Shown one piece after another: positions 12,338 through 22,952 of a stretch of DNA of 64,000 bases (the stretch's first letter is position 1; each line of letters opens with the position of its first letter). The notes beneath the pieces were generated by a model. It saw only the letters and a list, made by a program, of their open reading frames with translations. It did not search any database and was not told where the DNA came from. Origin of the DNA: Nicotiana tabacum. Taxonomy: Eukaryota; Streptophyta; Magnoliopsida; Solanales; Solanaceae. The stretch covers positions 112,814,289 through 112,878,288 of the forward strand of contig NC_134081.1 of the NCBI RefSeq assembly GCF_000715075.1, in the 5' to 3' direction. The translations under genes and the position numbers were made by a program.

Positions 12338-13203
12338 ATAACAAAGCAAAATAATGCAATTTGACGACCTTTTTTTTAATGCTCTTTAATAAGGATATTA
12401 AATAGTAGTTTCCTTATTATTCTCTCTTCTTACTTTGTTTTTCCTTTTGAACCTACGCAATTTTAATTTTACTTTAATGCTGGTATTAAATAGTAATAAG
12501 TTTTTTATTCTTTTTTCCTTTTAAGCCAACATCAATCCCTGTTCGTTAGGGATATTAATTGAAGAAAAAGTTTCCCACTTGTTCTCTTCTTCTTTTTCCT
12601 TTTTATCATTTTGTAAAAAGTAAAATTATTATATTTACAATTTAATGCAACTTAAAATGTACTTGTGAAGGATAAAATAGACGAACGATATTTCACTAAG
12701 AGCATTTGTGCTTTTAATAGTATAAATATAGATAAATAGATAGATATAGATTTAAACCGAATAATATAGCAATATTCAAATAGAAGGATATGTTGGGAAG
12801 TGTGTCAATGCGAAAATATTTATAAGAGAAAAAAAAAATTCAAAAACAAGACAAGAAAGATCTACGTGTTTCGCCAATTTTGTCTACTCCGCGATCACAC
12901 AGAGAATAGCCATTTATTACTAAAGAGAAATAGAAAGTTGTGAAGATGATTTACAATTGAGAAAGAAATACCTATTTATCAGCAGAGCAATGGATTGAAT
13001 TCTTCAGCAAAATGTGAACATAGGGTAGGACGGCACCGGCGATTGTGTGCAAATTTAATTCTTTTACATATCTTTCACGTATTTTTTTCATTTCATTCTT
13101 TCTTTTGACTTTGTCATTCATGTTCACATGGGTTTATTCCCAAGTGGATTAATCAGTTGGCTCCTAAATCGTCATCACTATTCCCTACCATTTTTTGGAG
13201 CTT
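12338..13203. other. AT-rich spacer upstream of the terpene synthase
   Basis: Holds loosely repeated ATTAAATAGTA...TTTTTCCTTTT segments (12395-12540). A TTTGTGCTTTTAATAGTATA tail with TAGA repeats ends near 12752, resembling 6254-6287 and 60253-60320. No gene was seen. The last few hundred bases would be the promoter of the pseudogene. Confidence 0.45.
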
Positions 13204-13211
13204 TATAAATA
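13204..13211 (+). promoter_or_regulatory. Candidate TATA box of the terpene synthase
   Basis: TATAAATA about 207 bp upstream of the start codon at 13411. From the predicted start of transcription (about 13235) the first ATG is 13411, which supports both calls. No other core-promoter element is clear. Confidence 0.5.
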
Positions 13212-13878
13212 GACTCGTGTCTTAGTGTACTAGTAACTGGAACATAATTTCTTAATTCACCTGTCTAATTAGTTGCTAATATTGTTAAGTGTTAACCCTA
13301 AAGCATATATTACTGCGTCTTTCTTTCCTCCAAACGCATATTCGCAAGAGCCAAGAAATAGTTATAAGTTCATATTTTCATATCCTACTGTTTTAAAACA
13401 CGGAGAAAAAATGGACGGTAATGCTGGAGAAGTAGCTAAACCTGTGTGTCCTCAAACTGTTGTGGCAGAGGTTACACGGCGCTGTGGCAATCACCATCCT
13501 ACTGTTTGGGGAGACCATTTTCTTGCCTATGCTCATCTCTCGGTAAATTTGTATTTTAAGAACTTCGTTTCCTTTTTTTTATTTTTTTACTTTTTGCATA
13601 TTCTTCTTGTTTTTAACACACTACTAGCTATGCCTTTGTTTCATTTATTTTCTGTTGAAACAATTCTATTGATGCATCTGTTTGTAAATGTCGAAGTGTG
13701 TGGCTATCTCATCTAAAATTTTAAATTGTTAGAGATAATATGTTTTTATTTATTTAATTGTGTCCCAACATGTCCCCACGTGGGGATTTAATTCTTTTTC
13801 ATGGGTCAAACACATAATTATTTTTTCCGATATTGAGTGTCAGTGAGATGAACTCATGATCTCTGACTGTTTTGATAC

Positions 13879-14470
13879 TGTTAGGATCGGGAATCCGGGT
13901 AGTGCGGAATATAGCCAAACAACGGTATAATGACAATAACAAAGACAATTGAAGTTGATAACAACGACAATTAAAGTAGATAAAGAAGACACAAATTTAA
14001 CGTGGTTCGGTCAAAGTGACCTATGTCCACAAGCGGAGATGGGCAATTTACTATAAGAATAAGAGTACAAAAGAGAGTACAAAATTAGAGTAAACACTCT
14101 AATTAATCCCAAATACCCTAAGAGAATAACCTCACAAGATCACTCCAAAGAAAGGGTTCACACAAGTGCTTCCCAACACTTAACTCTCATACAAAACACT
14201 CTTAATAAAGAAAGAAAGGAAGAAACAAGAAATGAAGACTCAAGTCTTGTTGGTGTGTCTAAAATGAACTAATGGCCTTCCCTTTTATAGGCAAAAAAGT
14301 CTTGACCTCTTAGGTGTAAAAGAAGAGATACAACTTGTGCAAATGATGTCCAACACACAATGCAATATTTTTGGGTCCCAAAGAATATTGTCAACAAAGT
14401 TTACACTTTGCAAAAATGCTTATGCTTATGTGAGATGGACACCATTTGACAAATTAATGGCCATATTACA
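13879..14470 (-). repeat. Copia 3' LTR (592 bp)
   Basis: TGTTAGGATC...ATATTACA on the plus strand; same length as its partner at 15846-16437. Followed inward by AATCTTCACCTT, the complement of a purine-rich AAGGTGAAGATT tract (14471-14482). Confidence 0.92.
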
Positions 14471-14548
14471 AATCTTCACCTTGGCCTAATTTTGGATGAT
14501 ATAGTAAATTTGCTCCACCTTCTCCGCAAAAGCCCCAATGGGCATATG

Positions 14549-14965
14549 TCAAAATTTAATGCCATCAAAATCAGACAAGTTGTCTGATACCGAAACTGTA
14601 GTAGGGCCTATAACAGTGGAGCCCAATAAAGTATACAACGAACCAGATCTGTGTGCTTTCATGATCACACGAGCACCTTGAAATATTTTTAAAACTCCAC
14701 CTTCACCAGTGAATTTGCACCCAAGGGATTCTAAAGTGCCCAAAGATATGAGATTTTTCTTCAACTCAGGAACATATCTAACATCGGTGAGAGTTCTCAC
14801 CACATCATCATGCATTCTGACCCGAATTGTACCTTTGCCAATAATGTTACAAGTAACATTGTTACCCAATTGGACAACTCCACCTGCAACTAAATCATAT
14901 GTAAAAAAATAAGTCCCTTCTAGAACACATATGATATGAACAACCGGAATCTAAAATTCACTCAT
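14549..14965 (-). pseudogene. Truncated copia protease region
   Basis: On the minus strand the active-site D-S-G of an [10 protein letters not shown] block is at 14951-14943, with a stop just before it. A second open stretch (14869-14549) holds the GKGTIRVRM and [16 protein letters not shown] blocks that follow the protease in copia polyproteins. The coding sequence then ends. Integrase and all later domains are missing, so the protein cannot support transposition. Confidence 0.8.
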
Positions 14966-15125
14966 TGTCTAATCTGAAACTAGTTTTAGTTGCTAAAAAT
15001 ATAGTTCCCTCAATCTCATCAGTTGCTACTCTAGCTTCGGCGGTGTCAGTATTTTTGTGCTCATTTTTTCTTTTCTTATGCTTTTTTTTATTTTTCAGCT
15101 TATAGCATTCGGAGATAATGTGACT

Positions 15126-15798
15126 TTAATGACAATAACGACACTGTAAATTATTGTATCTGGATATGGAGTCGGAGTTGCCCCTAACAAACAAGCCAAC
15201 TTCCGCTTGAGTTTCACTAGCTTCCCCAGTAATATCACTATCTATCTGTTCCTTTGATTTTAAGATAGATTTAATATCCTTATAAGAGATATTATCCTTT
15301 ACATAAAGTATAGTATCTTTTATATGCTTAAAAGATGGAGGTAGAGAACAAAGCAGTAACACGACTTGATCCTCATCTTTAATTTCAGCATCTATATTAC
15401 TCAAATCCATAAGAATGGAATCAAATATGTCAAGATGAGAGAGAATAGAGGTACCTTCACCCATACGAATTGTATAAAGCTTCTGCTTCAGGTAATGTCT
15501 ATTTTCCACCGTCCTCTTCATATATAAGGTTTTCAATTTTTCCAACATGCCTTTAGCTGTGGTTTCTACAGAAACTTCACGTAAAACCTCATTTGAGAGA
15601 TTTAAAATAATACCTGCTTTTGCCTTTTTTGTTTATGATGGCAAACTCCTCATCCGTCATTTTATCCGGCTTCTTCTTCTTTCCTTGCAACGCCAAGTCT
15701 ACGTCATCCTGAATTAGGATAGCTTCTATCTTTAATTGCCACATTCCGAAGTTTGCTCTTCGGTCAAATTTCTCAACATAGGTCTTTGTTAAAGTCAT
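15126..15798 (-). pseudogene. Copia gag remnant
   Basis: Starts at an ATG at 15798, shortly after the PBS, with MTLTKTYVEKFD and the F-G-M-W block of UBN2-type gag proteins. It breaks near 15589, resumes at 15548-15126 ([19 protein letters not shown], then LLCSLPPSF) and reaches the zinc-knuckle start CRYCH, where a stop interrupts the CCHC motif. The frame matches a nucleocapsid-bearing gag of normal domain order. The interruptions would prevent full-length Gag. Confidence 0.82.
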
Positions 15799-15830
15799 TT
15801 TGGCTATTGATACTAACCCGGTTAGATCCG

Positions 15831-15842
15831 GCTCTGATACCA
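15831..15842 (-). promoter_or_regulatory. Primer-binding site, initiator tRNA-Met type
   Basis: TGGTATCAGAGC on the minus strand, three bases from the inner LTR end. Confidence 0.88.
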
Positions 15843-15845
15843 ATT

Positions 15846-16437
15846 TGTTAGGATCGGAAACCCGGGTAGTGCGGAATAAAGCCAAACAACGGTATAATGA
15901 CAATAACAAAGACAATTGAAGTTGATAACAACGACAATTAAAGTAGATAAAGAAGACACAAATTTAACGTGGTTCGGTCAAAGTGACCTACGTCCGCAAG
16001 CGGAGATGAGCAATTTACTATAAGAATAAGAGTACAAAAGAGAGAACAAAATTAGAGTAAACACTCTAATTAATCCCAAATACCCTAAGAGAATAACCTC
16101 ACAAGATCACTCCAAAGAAAGGGTTCACACAAGTGCTTCCCAACACTTAACTCTCATACAAAACACTCTTAATAAAGGAAGAAAGGAAGAAACAAGAAAT
16201 GAAGACTCAAGTCTTGTTGGTGTGTCTAAAATGAACTAATGGCCTTCCCTTTTATAGGCAAAAAAGTCTTGACCTCTTAGGTGTAAAAGAAGAGATACAA
16301 CTTGTGCAAATGATGTCCAACACACAATGCAATATTTTTGGGTTCCAAAGAATATTGCCAACAAAGTCTACACTTTGCAAAGATGCGTATGCTTATGTGA
16401 GATGAACTCCATTTGACAAAATAATGGCCATATTACA
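15846..16437 (-). repeat. Copia 5' LTR (592 bp)
   Basis: About 97% identical by eye to 13879-14470, with equal length and no indels noticed. Confidence 0.92.
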
Positions 16438-18195
16438 GATACAATATTGAAGTTCGTAACCATCTCGTCTAAATATTTGAACTGTTGTTAGAGCGAACAT
16501 TATTATTTACATAATTGTCTCTCAACAATAAATAATTTAGAGCACAAAGATATGAAAAAAAGAAGTTATACTCTTTATTTACTCGCACAGGGAGCCAATG
16601 AATGGGAAAAGAAACAGCATGAACACCTAAAAGAAGAAGTGAGAAAAATGCTAGAGATGTCTCCTTCAAAATCTTTGCAAACTCTTGACCTGATAAACGC
16701 AATCCAATGTCTTGAAGTAGCGTACCATTTCGAGTACTTAGGAAACACGGTTATTATGTCTCATCTGGTAAGTAATCTTAATTCCTCCCACTTGACATTA
16801 TGCATTTGTTACTCAAGTTAATTTGTTTGCTGTTAAGAGTTTAATTAACGTTTATGCACTGACCATATAAGATATGATGAAGCAGATGTTTTTAGGAAGT
16901 TCACTGACGGCCAAGGAAATTACAATAAAGCATTGGTTAGCGACGTGGAAGGGTTGTTGAGCCTGTATGAGGCAACACAATTCAGAGTACACAATGAAGA
17001 AATACTTGACGAAACAGTTAATTTCACCACCACTCATTTAAAGCTATTGTTGCTTACATTGAGCAATTCTTTCGCGATGAAAATCAGCAATGCACTAAAG
17101 TATCCAATCAACTATACTATGGTGACAGTAGCAACGATGCATAAAAGTGAGCTATGTGATATCACAAGGTAATTTGCAAGATAGATAATCACTAATTAAC
17201 ATCACAGCACTGAATTATTTCTAGAAACAAATACATCAATTTCAAATCCAACTTTACTTTTTTTAGGAGGTGGAAAGAATTGGATAGCGAAAGCATTACC
17301 TTTTACAAGAGACAGAGTAGTTGAGTTGTACTTCTGGTCTTTGAGTGTGTACTTTGAGCCCCAGTATAAGGTGGGGAGGAACATACTAACCAAAGTGTTA
17401 TGCTTCATTTCTATTGCTGATGATATCTATGATACCTATGGAACAATAGACGAGCTAACTCTCCTAACAAATGCAATAGAAAGGTATTTCTTTTTCTTTT
17501 CTTAACATTAACTGCTTAACTTTTATTTTCCCATGTAGTAATGTGTACGCTAAATAAGAAATTTCATCAAAAATGTTACCCGTATTTAAACAAAGGTGGA
17601 ACATTGACAACGTTTCAGAACAGTTACCGTCATATATGAAGTTTTATTACCTAGCTCTTCTAGATGTTTACGTTGAAATTGAGAAAGAGTTGGCAAAGGA
17701 AAACAACTCATTTCAAGTTAAATATTCCATGGCTGAGGTAAATTAATTTGTAGCAAATAGTTATTTAGATAATCTACCGAATTTAATTTTTTATGAGAAT
17801 TCACGAGTCTGTGCTCTTAATTATATTCTTTCAGATGAAAAAGTTGATAAATGCATATTTTCAAGAGGCTAAATGGTATCATGGAAATAACGTCCCAACA
17901 ATGGAACAATATGTGAAAAATGGAATTCGATCTAGCACTATCCCATGTCTTGCGACTCTCTCTTGGTTAGGCATTGGAAATGAAGCAACGAAGGAGGCAC
18001 ACGACTGGCTTGCAAGTGAACCTTCAATTTTGGTTGCTTCTTCTATCATTGCTAGATTATCAAATGATATTGTATCACATGAGGTACATTATAATTACGA
18101 AATAAGTTTTGTAGTTTTTAGTTTAACTACGCTTATTCCTTGTCGTACTTATGTATTCAATAAAAGTTATTGTGCGAGCTTAATATATAGTTGAT

Positions 18196-18370
18196 CAAGG
18201 CCTTAAGAGGCAGATCCAGAAATTTTAATTTTGTGGGTTCAGACTCAGGTTTCCACTGAACCCATCACCTTATTTGAATTATGGCTTCACACTTCAATAT
18301 TTTCAGCAGTTCTATTTGCACGAATAAGTTTAGACTAAAATTACGGGTTCATACCATTTTTTGTCTAATG
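18196..18370. repeat. Possible MITE fragment in terpene synthase intron 6
   Basis: Holds GAGGCAGATCCAGAAATTTT and a GTGGGTTCAGA...CTGAACCCA inverted pair. This resembles the hAT-like Solanaceae MITE type seen at 60886-61139. Ends and target duplication are not clear. Confidence 0.35.
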
Positions 18371-18818
18371 CTTGTCGCTCTTATGGATATGCAGAGAGAG
18401 CAAGAAGGAGGAGATATATCAGGTGTCGAATGTTACATGAATGAATATGGTGTGACAAAGGAAGAAGCATACGTAGAGATTAGGAAAATAATGGATAATA
18501 GTTGGAAGGATTTGAATCGAGAATGCCTAAAACGTACAGTTGTACCTAGGGTTTTGCTCATGCCAGTGCTCAACCTAGCTAGGATGTCGGAGTTCTCATA
18601 CAAAGATGAAGATTCTTATACTGTTTCCAAAAATGACTTGAGATATATCATCTCTGAGGTGCTAGTTGATACAATAACAAAATGAAAACATGAAAAGCAA
18701 AAACAAAAAGAAAACACGTATTGCAATTCTCTAGAATGCTTATATTTTTATTTTCAATTACTTTATTTCGGTTGAAAGGAGAATATGATATATATGTACT
18801 ATATGTCATTATATTTGT

Positions 18819-18824
18819 AATAAA
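18819..18824 (+). terminator. Poly(A) signal AATAAA of the terpene synthase
   Basis: Canonical hexamer 134 bp after the stop codon. The SIRE-type element begins 27 bp further on, near the expected cleavage site. Confidence 0.5.
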
Positions 18825-18850
18825 AGAAGTTCCTAATTTATCTGTGTCAA

Positions 18851-19762
18851 TGATGTTTTATACTTTAATGCCACACAAGAGGGGGTAATTTGTGTGGTGT
18901 CCAATTTTTGCGTGCACTGATTATAGAAGAACCTGGTTCTTCTAAGTGTTCCTTATACTACTATTGCAGAAATAGTAAATGCGGAAAGTAAAGAACACAA
19001 GTATTTTTACGTGGAAAACACCAGGCTCAAAAGGGGAAAAAATCACGACCTACTACTTAGTAGGATTTTTCCCAACACTTCACTAAATCAATGAGCCAAA
19101 ACAACATTTACAAAACTTTTTGTAAACCTAAGGATTAACTCAAATCCCATTGTGGCAACTAGTCTCTAACTGTTGCGACAACTTCAAGTTATCTCTAACT
19201 TGAATACTCAAAGTACCTAATACAATTGCTTCTAGATAAAGTTGAAAGGTACAACTTGAAAACACCTACTACAATTGAACTAGAATAATAGACAGATACT
19301 TGGAACTGGTTCTTCTATTTGGTTCATGTAGCTTCATGTTCGCACACTTGAATCACACAAGAATTGTTTGCAAAATACCTTGCTATTTTGCTCTCAACTC
19401 ACGTTTAATCTTCAGCTTTTGTGCATACCTGTAGAATGAGAACATCCTGCAATTTATAGAGAAGAATAAGAAATAACTAGAGTTCTAATGCTACTCTTCC
19501 TTGGTGGAAGAGTTCTAGTTATCCACAACTTCTAACTCCTCCCTTATCTTGGATAGTGTTCTCTTTGAGTAAGGAGTCCTTCTCCTTATCAATTATGCAA
19601 CCTTTTCGATCATGAGATATCAGATATAACAAGTTAAGTTTATCTCCTTCACGTGCATCCCTTATGCTCGAATTTGCCCGTGTCTGTGTACACAGGGGAT
19701 GGACCTGGTTCATGCCTTAGTTCCTTTGTCAATCTTCAAAACAAACTTCACTTGGGCCAACA
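18851..19762 (-). repeat. SIRE-type 3' LTR (912 bp)
   Basis: Near full-length match to 28030-28947 with scattered substitutions. The inner edge is CCAACA, followed by AATTCTCCCCTT, the complement of an AAGGGGAGAATT purine tract. Confidence 0.92.
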
Positions 19763-19774
19763 AATTCTCCCCTT
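19763..19774 (-). promoter_or_regulatory. Polypurine tract of the SIRE-type element
   Basis: AAGGGGAGAATT on the minus strand, abutting the 3' LTR. Confidence 0.75.
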
Positions 19775-20248
19775 TCAATGATGACAAACTCTGTGCTTTT
19801 CATAAGCATATGCCCTGTTTCAACTCAGCTCAACATCAACACAATGTTAGAACATTTTACCTTTTTAAAGTCACTTATCATCAAGGATCATGTTCATTAG
19901 GTTATAAACATCATAGTCCAAAGTAAAAGCACAACCTAATTCCCTATTTGGGCATCATCGAAAAGTTGCATAATAATGTTAGATAACCAGATTTTAATTA
20001 AAATTACTCATGGCCACTGGGGCTACTTCAAAAATAATCATGGAGTCAAATATCATCGATCAATCTAAGGATATTAGCCATCTAAGAAATATCAACAAAC
20101 AGCTGGAGCAAAAATAATAAATTTCATTGATTGATAAGATCTTAACACAAAGCATAAAAAGAAATAAAAACATTGGATCATGAGCAAACGAAGTAAAAAA
20201 TCCGAACTGGGTCACTGGTTGATCTACACTAGGCTAGGAGGCTTAAGG

Positions 20249-22369
20249 CTAGGAAGGACCAGGTTCTTGGTTTTTGGCTTGGAGCAATTTTAGCATATTC
20301 TGAAGAATGCCATCATTCTTCTCCTTTTATTTTGCCACCTCAGCTCTGAGAGCATCTCTCTCAGTCTCCGCCTCTGCTAACCTCTTCTTCAGCCTACTAA
20401 TCTCAATATCCTTAGCCCTACTTTCTTACACCAAAGCTCACACTTTGTTGTTCACTAGTACCTTTTTGAATGAACCAGGTTCTTAGGGAGTGGTTTGGAC
20501 TTCATAGTCACAAGCAATTAGAGTGTTTGCCCCAAAAATGATCCTTGTTTGTACCAACTTCCCATTTCTTTATGGATACCTTGAAGTGTGCAAGTACAGT
20601 TGTGAGAATAAAGCCATAGGGTATGGCGTGAGTTTTGGTGCCATTCAGAACCCTATCAAGAAGCTGGATGATGAATCCAGACTAATTGATTTGCCTCCTA
20701 CTGTCCAATCATTCCATAAGGACTAAGTCCATGAATGTGGCAATGTGCCTCCTTTCCTGCCTTGGCAGCACACATTTGTTAACAAATTCGAACAGCACTT
20801 TGTGGGGTGGCTTCATCTCACTTTTGTAAATAGCCTTGGGATCAAGCTCCTCTTCATTGTCACCAAACTTCTTAGTAATGGCAAGGGCAGTAGGGAGATT
20901 CTCTAGACTTGGCCATTTGAGCTTCTTATAATCATTATACCCTTCACCATGTACACCTAAGATCTCTCCCAGTTCTTTATCATCAAACATCACTGTCACC
21001 CCCTTTACCACACTGGTGACCCTACCATCTTTGATCTCACAGTTTCCCATGAACTACAGAATCTCAGTTCTGTCCAACCTTCCATTCATCTGAAGGACCA
21101 TGTCCTTCCAACCTTGCAATTGTAACTTCTCCAGCAGCAGTAACATACCTTCGTCCTCCAAGTCTCTAAGGAGTCTGCCTTTCAAGATGGTTCTCTTCCC
21201 AAACTTGACCATCTCGTCCTTCTGAGCATCAGATTCTTCTTCTTCTTCTTGTCCACTCTATTCCTCTTCCTCCACTATTTTTACTTTTCTTGGTTTCAAT
21301 ACAGACCTAGTTCTTTTAGCCAAAGTGGATGGCTCCGCAGACTTTGTTTTTGAAACAGACTTTTTTGAGGAAGTCTTGGCTTTCTTTGCCTCTGGAGTCG
21401 CAACCTCCATTTCTTCTGTCTCCTCTTCATCCTGAAGAACCAGGTCTATCTAGTCAATTTCAACAGCCTCAACATGCTCAATCACCTTCTTTTTTCCTTT
21501 AGCAACAACTTTTCTTTTACTTTCTTCTAAGGCCTTTTACAGTTCAGCCTTACTCTACTTCTTCTGACTCCTTGTAGTTCTTCCTCTTGTAGGAGGAATA
21601 TCTATAGGGATAGAAGAGATAACCTTTCTCTTCTTGTTTGCCCTAGCAGTGCCAGGAACTTTGACTCCTGAACTCCTTTTCTTTTTGTGATTGTAACTAT
21701 CAGTCACCCTTTTTAGTAGGTCTGCGAGGGTTTCCTGCTCAGATGGAACAAGTTCTTAAGCATTTTTCCCTAATCGGACCAACCCTTCAGTAGCTTCTCC
21801 AGACCCACTTCCCCCTATTTTTCTCACACTCTCTTCTTCTCCATCAGATTCCTCACTCCAAACTACCATAACACCTGATTCTTTAGTTAAACCAACATGA
21901 GTGGGTGAAGAATCAACCATTCCTTTTCCTATACCCCTCACAACACTTCGAGTACCCTCACTCTCGCTTTCTTTTCTCTTTTTATTTTTACCACCAACCT
22001 TTCCAGACTCAGTAGTTTCAACACCTGCCACAGTTCCTACTAGAACAAACCTAGTCTCTAGATTTGTAGCAACCTCAGAAATAATTTGAGGAGTAACTTT
22101 AGGGCCAGAAGTTACTTGCTCTGTTTCAGAAGAAATCGTTTCTTCCCCCTCAGTAGCATAAATGATTCATCAGATTTCTAGGGTTCTTTTTCTTGACTTG
22201 CTTCTAATTTTTCATTAATTTTCTTGAGTTGTTCTTTACCCGCAACAACCTTGCGAGCAAGCATCTTGACTCTTCTTTTCTTATAGATGGGCATGGTTAA
22301 AGGTGTGATAGATGGTGTGGGTGTGATTTCTTTGGGTGGTGATGAGTAATTCTCAGAAGGGTTTGCCAT
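20249..22369 (-). pseudogene. Downstream (envelope-position) ORF of the SIRE-type element, broken
   Basis: Lies between RNase H and the 3' LTR, where SIRE-lineage elements carry an extra ORF of unsettled, sometimes 'env-like', function. Starts at 22369 with MANPSEN and a KMLARKVV block, is rich in Lys, Glu and Ser, and passes through low-complexity charged sequence (22031-21756, a GKNKKRKESESE stretch). It then has a better-conserved block (21050-20709: DKELGEILGV, LPRQERRHIATFMD). A predicted coiled coil (about 20420-20290, RLKKRLAEAETERDALRAEV) sits near the end. At least one frameshift and several stops break it. I see no signal peptide or clear transmembrane segment in what remains. Confidence 0.7.
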
Positions 22370-22952
22370 TTTTGTGTTTGAAAATTTTAGGAAAAATAGG
22401 TTTGTGTGTGTTTTGGAAGATGAGAGAAGAGAGAATTTCTTGACGGCTTGAGAGGTGAGGAAGCTACTGAGGCCTAATCAATTTAAAGTGGAATTATTTG
22501 ACTGGGTAACGATAGCCTTTGCAGAAGTTTAATCGAATTGGAATTCAGTTTGAAAAGACGTTGAAGAGTGTCCCTATAATCTAGGCACTTAATGTGGTTT
22601 GGACTCTGTTGAATGAAACCGGTCCATTTCGTAACTGATAAGATCGAGGGGTTGAGGATTGAATGGGACTCTCCTCTTGATCGTAATCCAAATATAATTA
22701 TTTCAAAATATGCAGAGTGGAGAATACGTACTGAGTAATCTTGATGAACCAGGTTTTTCACAGAAAAAGCTCGTGTGTAAGTCTGAATTTTTCAAGAAAA
22801 TAGACATAATATCATTAGAGATTTAATGAGTCATTTTAGCACATGGCACAAGAGTATACTGATGAAAGTATGTGACTGAGCAAAATTTAATCTAATTATA
22901 TACAAAAATTCACAATTTTTCTAACCAATTTTTGAGTTAGAACTGGTTCCGT

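Larger units (their letters stand above)
13879..16437 (-). mobile_element. Gag-only Ty1/copia element in terpene synthase intron 1
   Basis: A 2559-bp element with two 592-bp LTRs (13879-14470, 15846-16437) and a perfect 5-bp duplication GATAC (13874-13878, 16438-16442). The PBS is TGGTATCAGAGC on the minus strand. The 1375-bp interior codes only for gag and the first part of protease; integrase, RT and RNase H are absent. About 16 LTR differences counted by eye over 592 bp give roughly 97% identity, so it is fairly recent. It lies antisense to the host gene. Gag style resembles Tork/Tnt1-type elements, but the lineage is uncertain. Confidence 0.92.
13411..18685 (+). pseudogene. Clade-a (TPS-a) terpene synthase pseudogene, seven exons
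   Basis: An intact relative would cyclise a prenyl diphosphate, most likely farnesyl diphosphate in the cytosol. Exons from splice sites and frame: 13411-13542, 16591-16767, 16886-17168, 17267 (or 17270)-17483, 17596-17737, 17835-18083, 18395-18685. All introns are GT-AG. Exons 4-7 are close to the usual TPS-a sizes. Visible motifs: HPTVWGDHFL (N-terminus), TRDR, the metal-binding DDIYD (17419-17433) and NDIVSHERE, an NSE motif spanning exons 6 and 7. Lesions: exon 2 joins YHFE to LRKHGYYVSS, losing a segment and the frame; exon 3 is about 30 codons short in frame; exon 4 has one Trp of the RWW block missing and a one-base frameshift at about 17286, leading to a stop. Intron 1 holds a copia element. 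The product (sesqui- or diterpene) cannot be told. Confidence 0.92.

Noticed and set aside
13273..13410. Upstream in-frame extension of the terpene synthase (46 residues, few acidic residues) as a plastid transit peptide
   Set aside because: The extension opens with TTG, and no ATG lies in it. 13411 is the first ATG after the TATA box.
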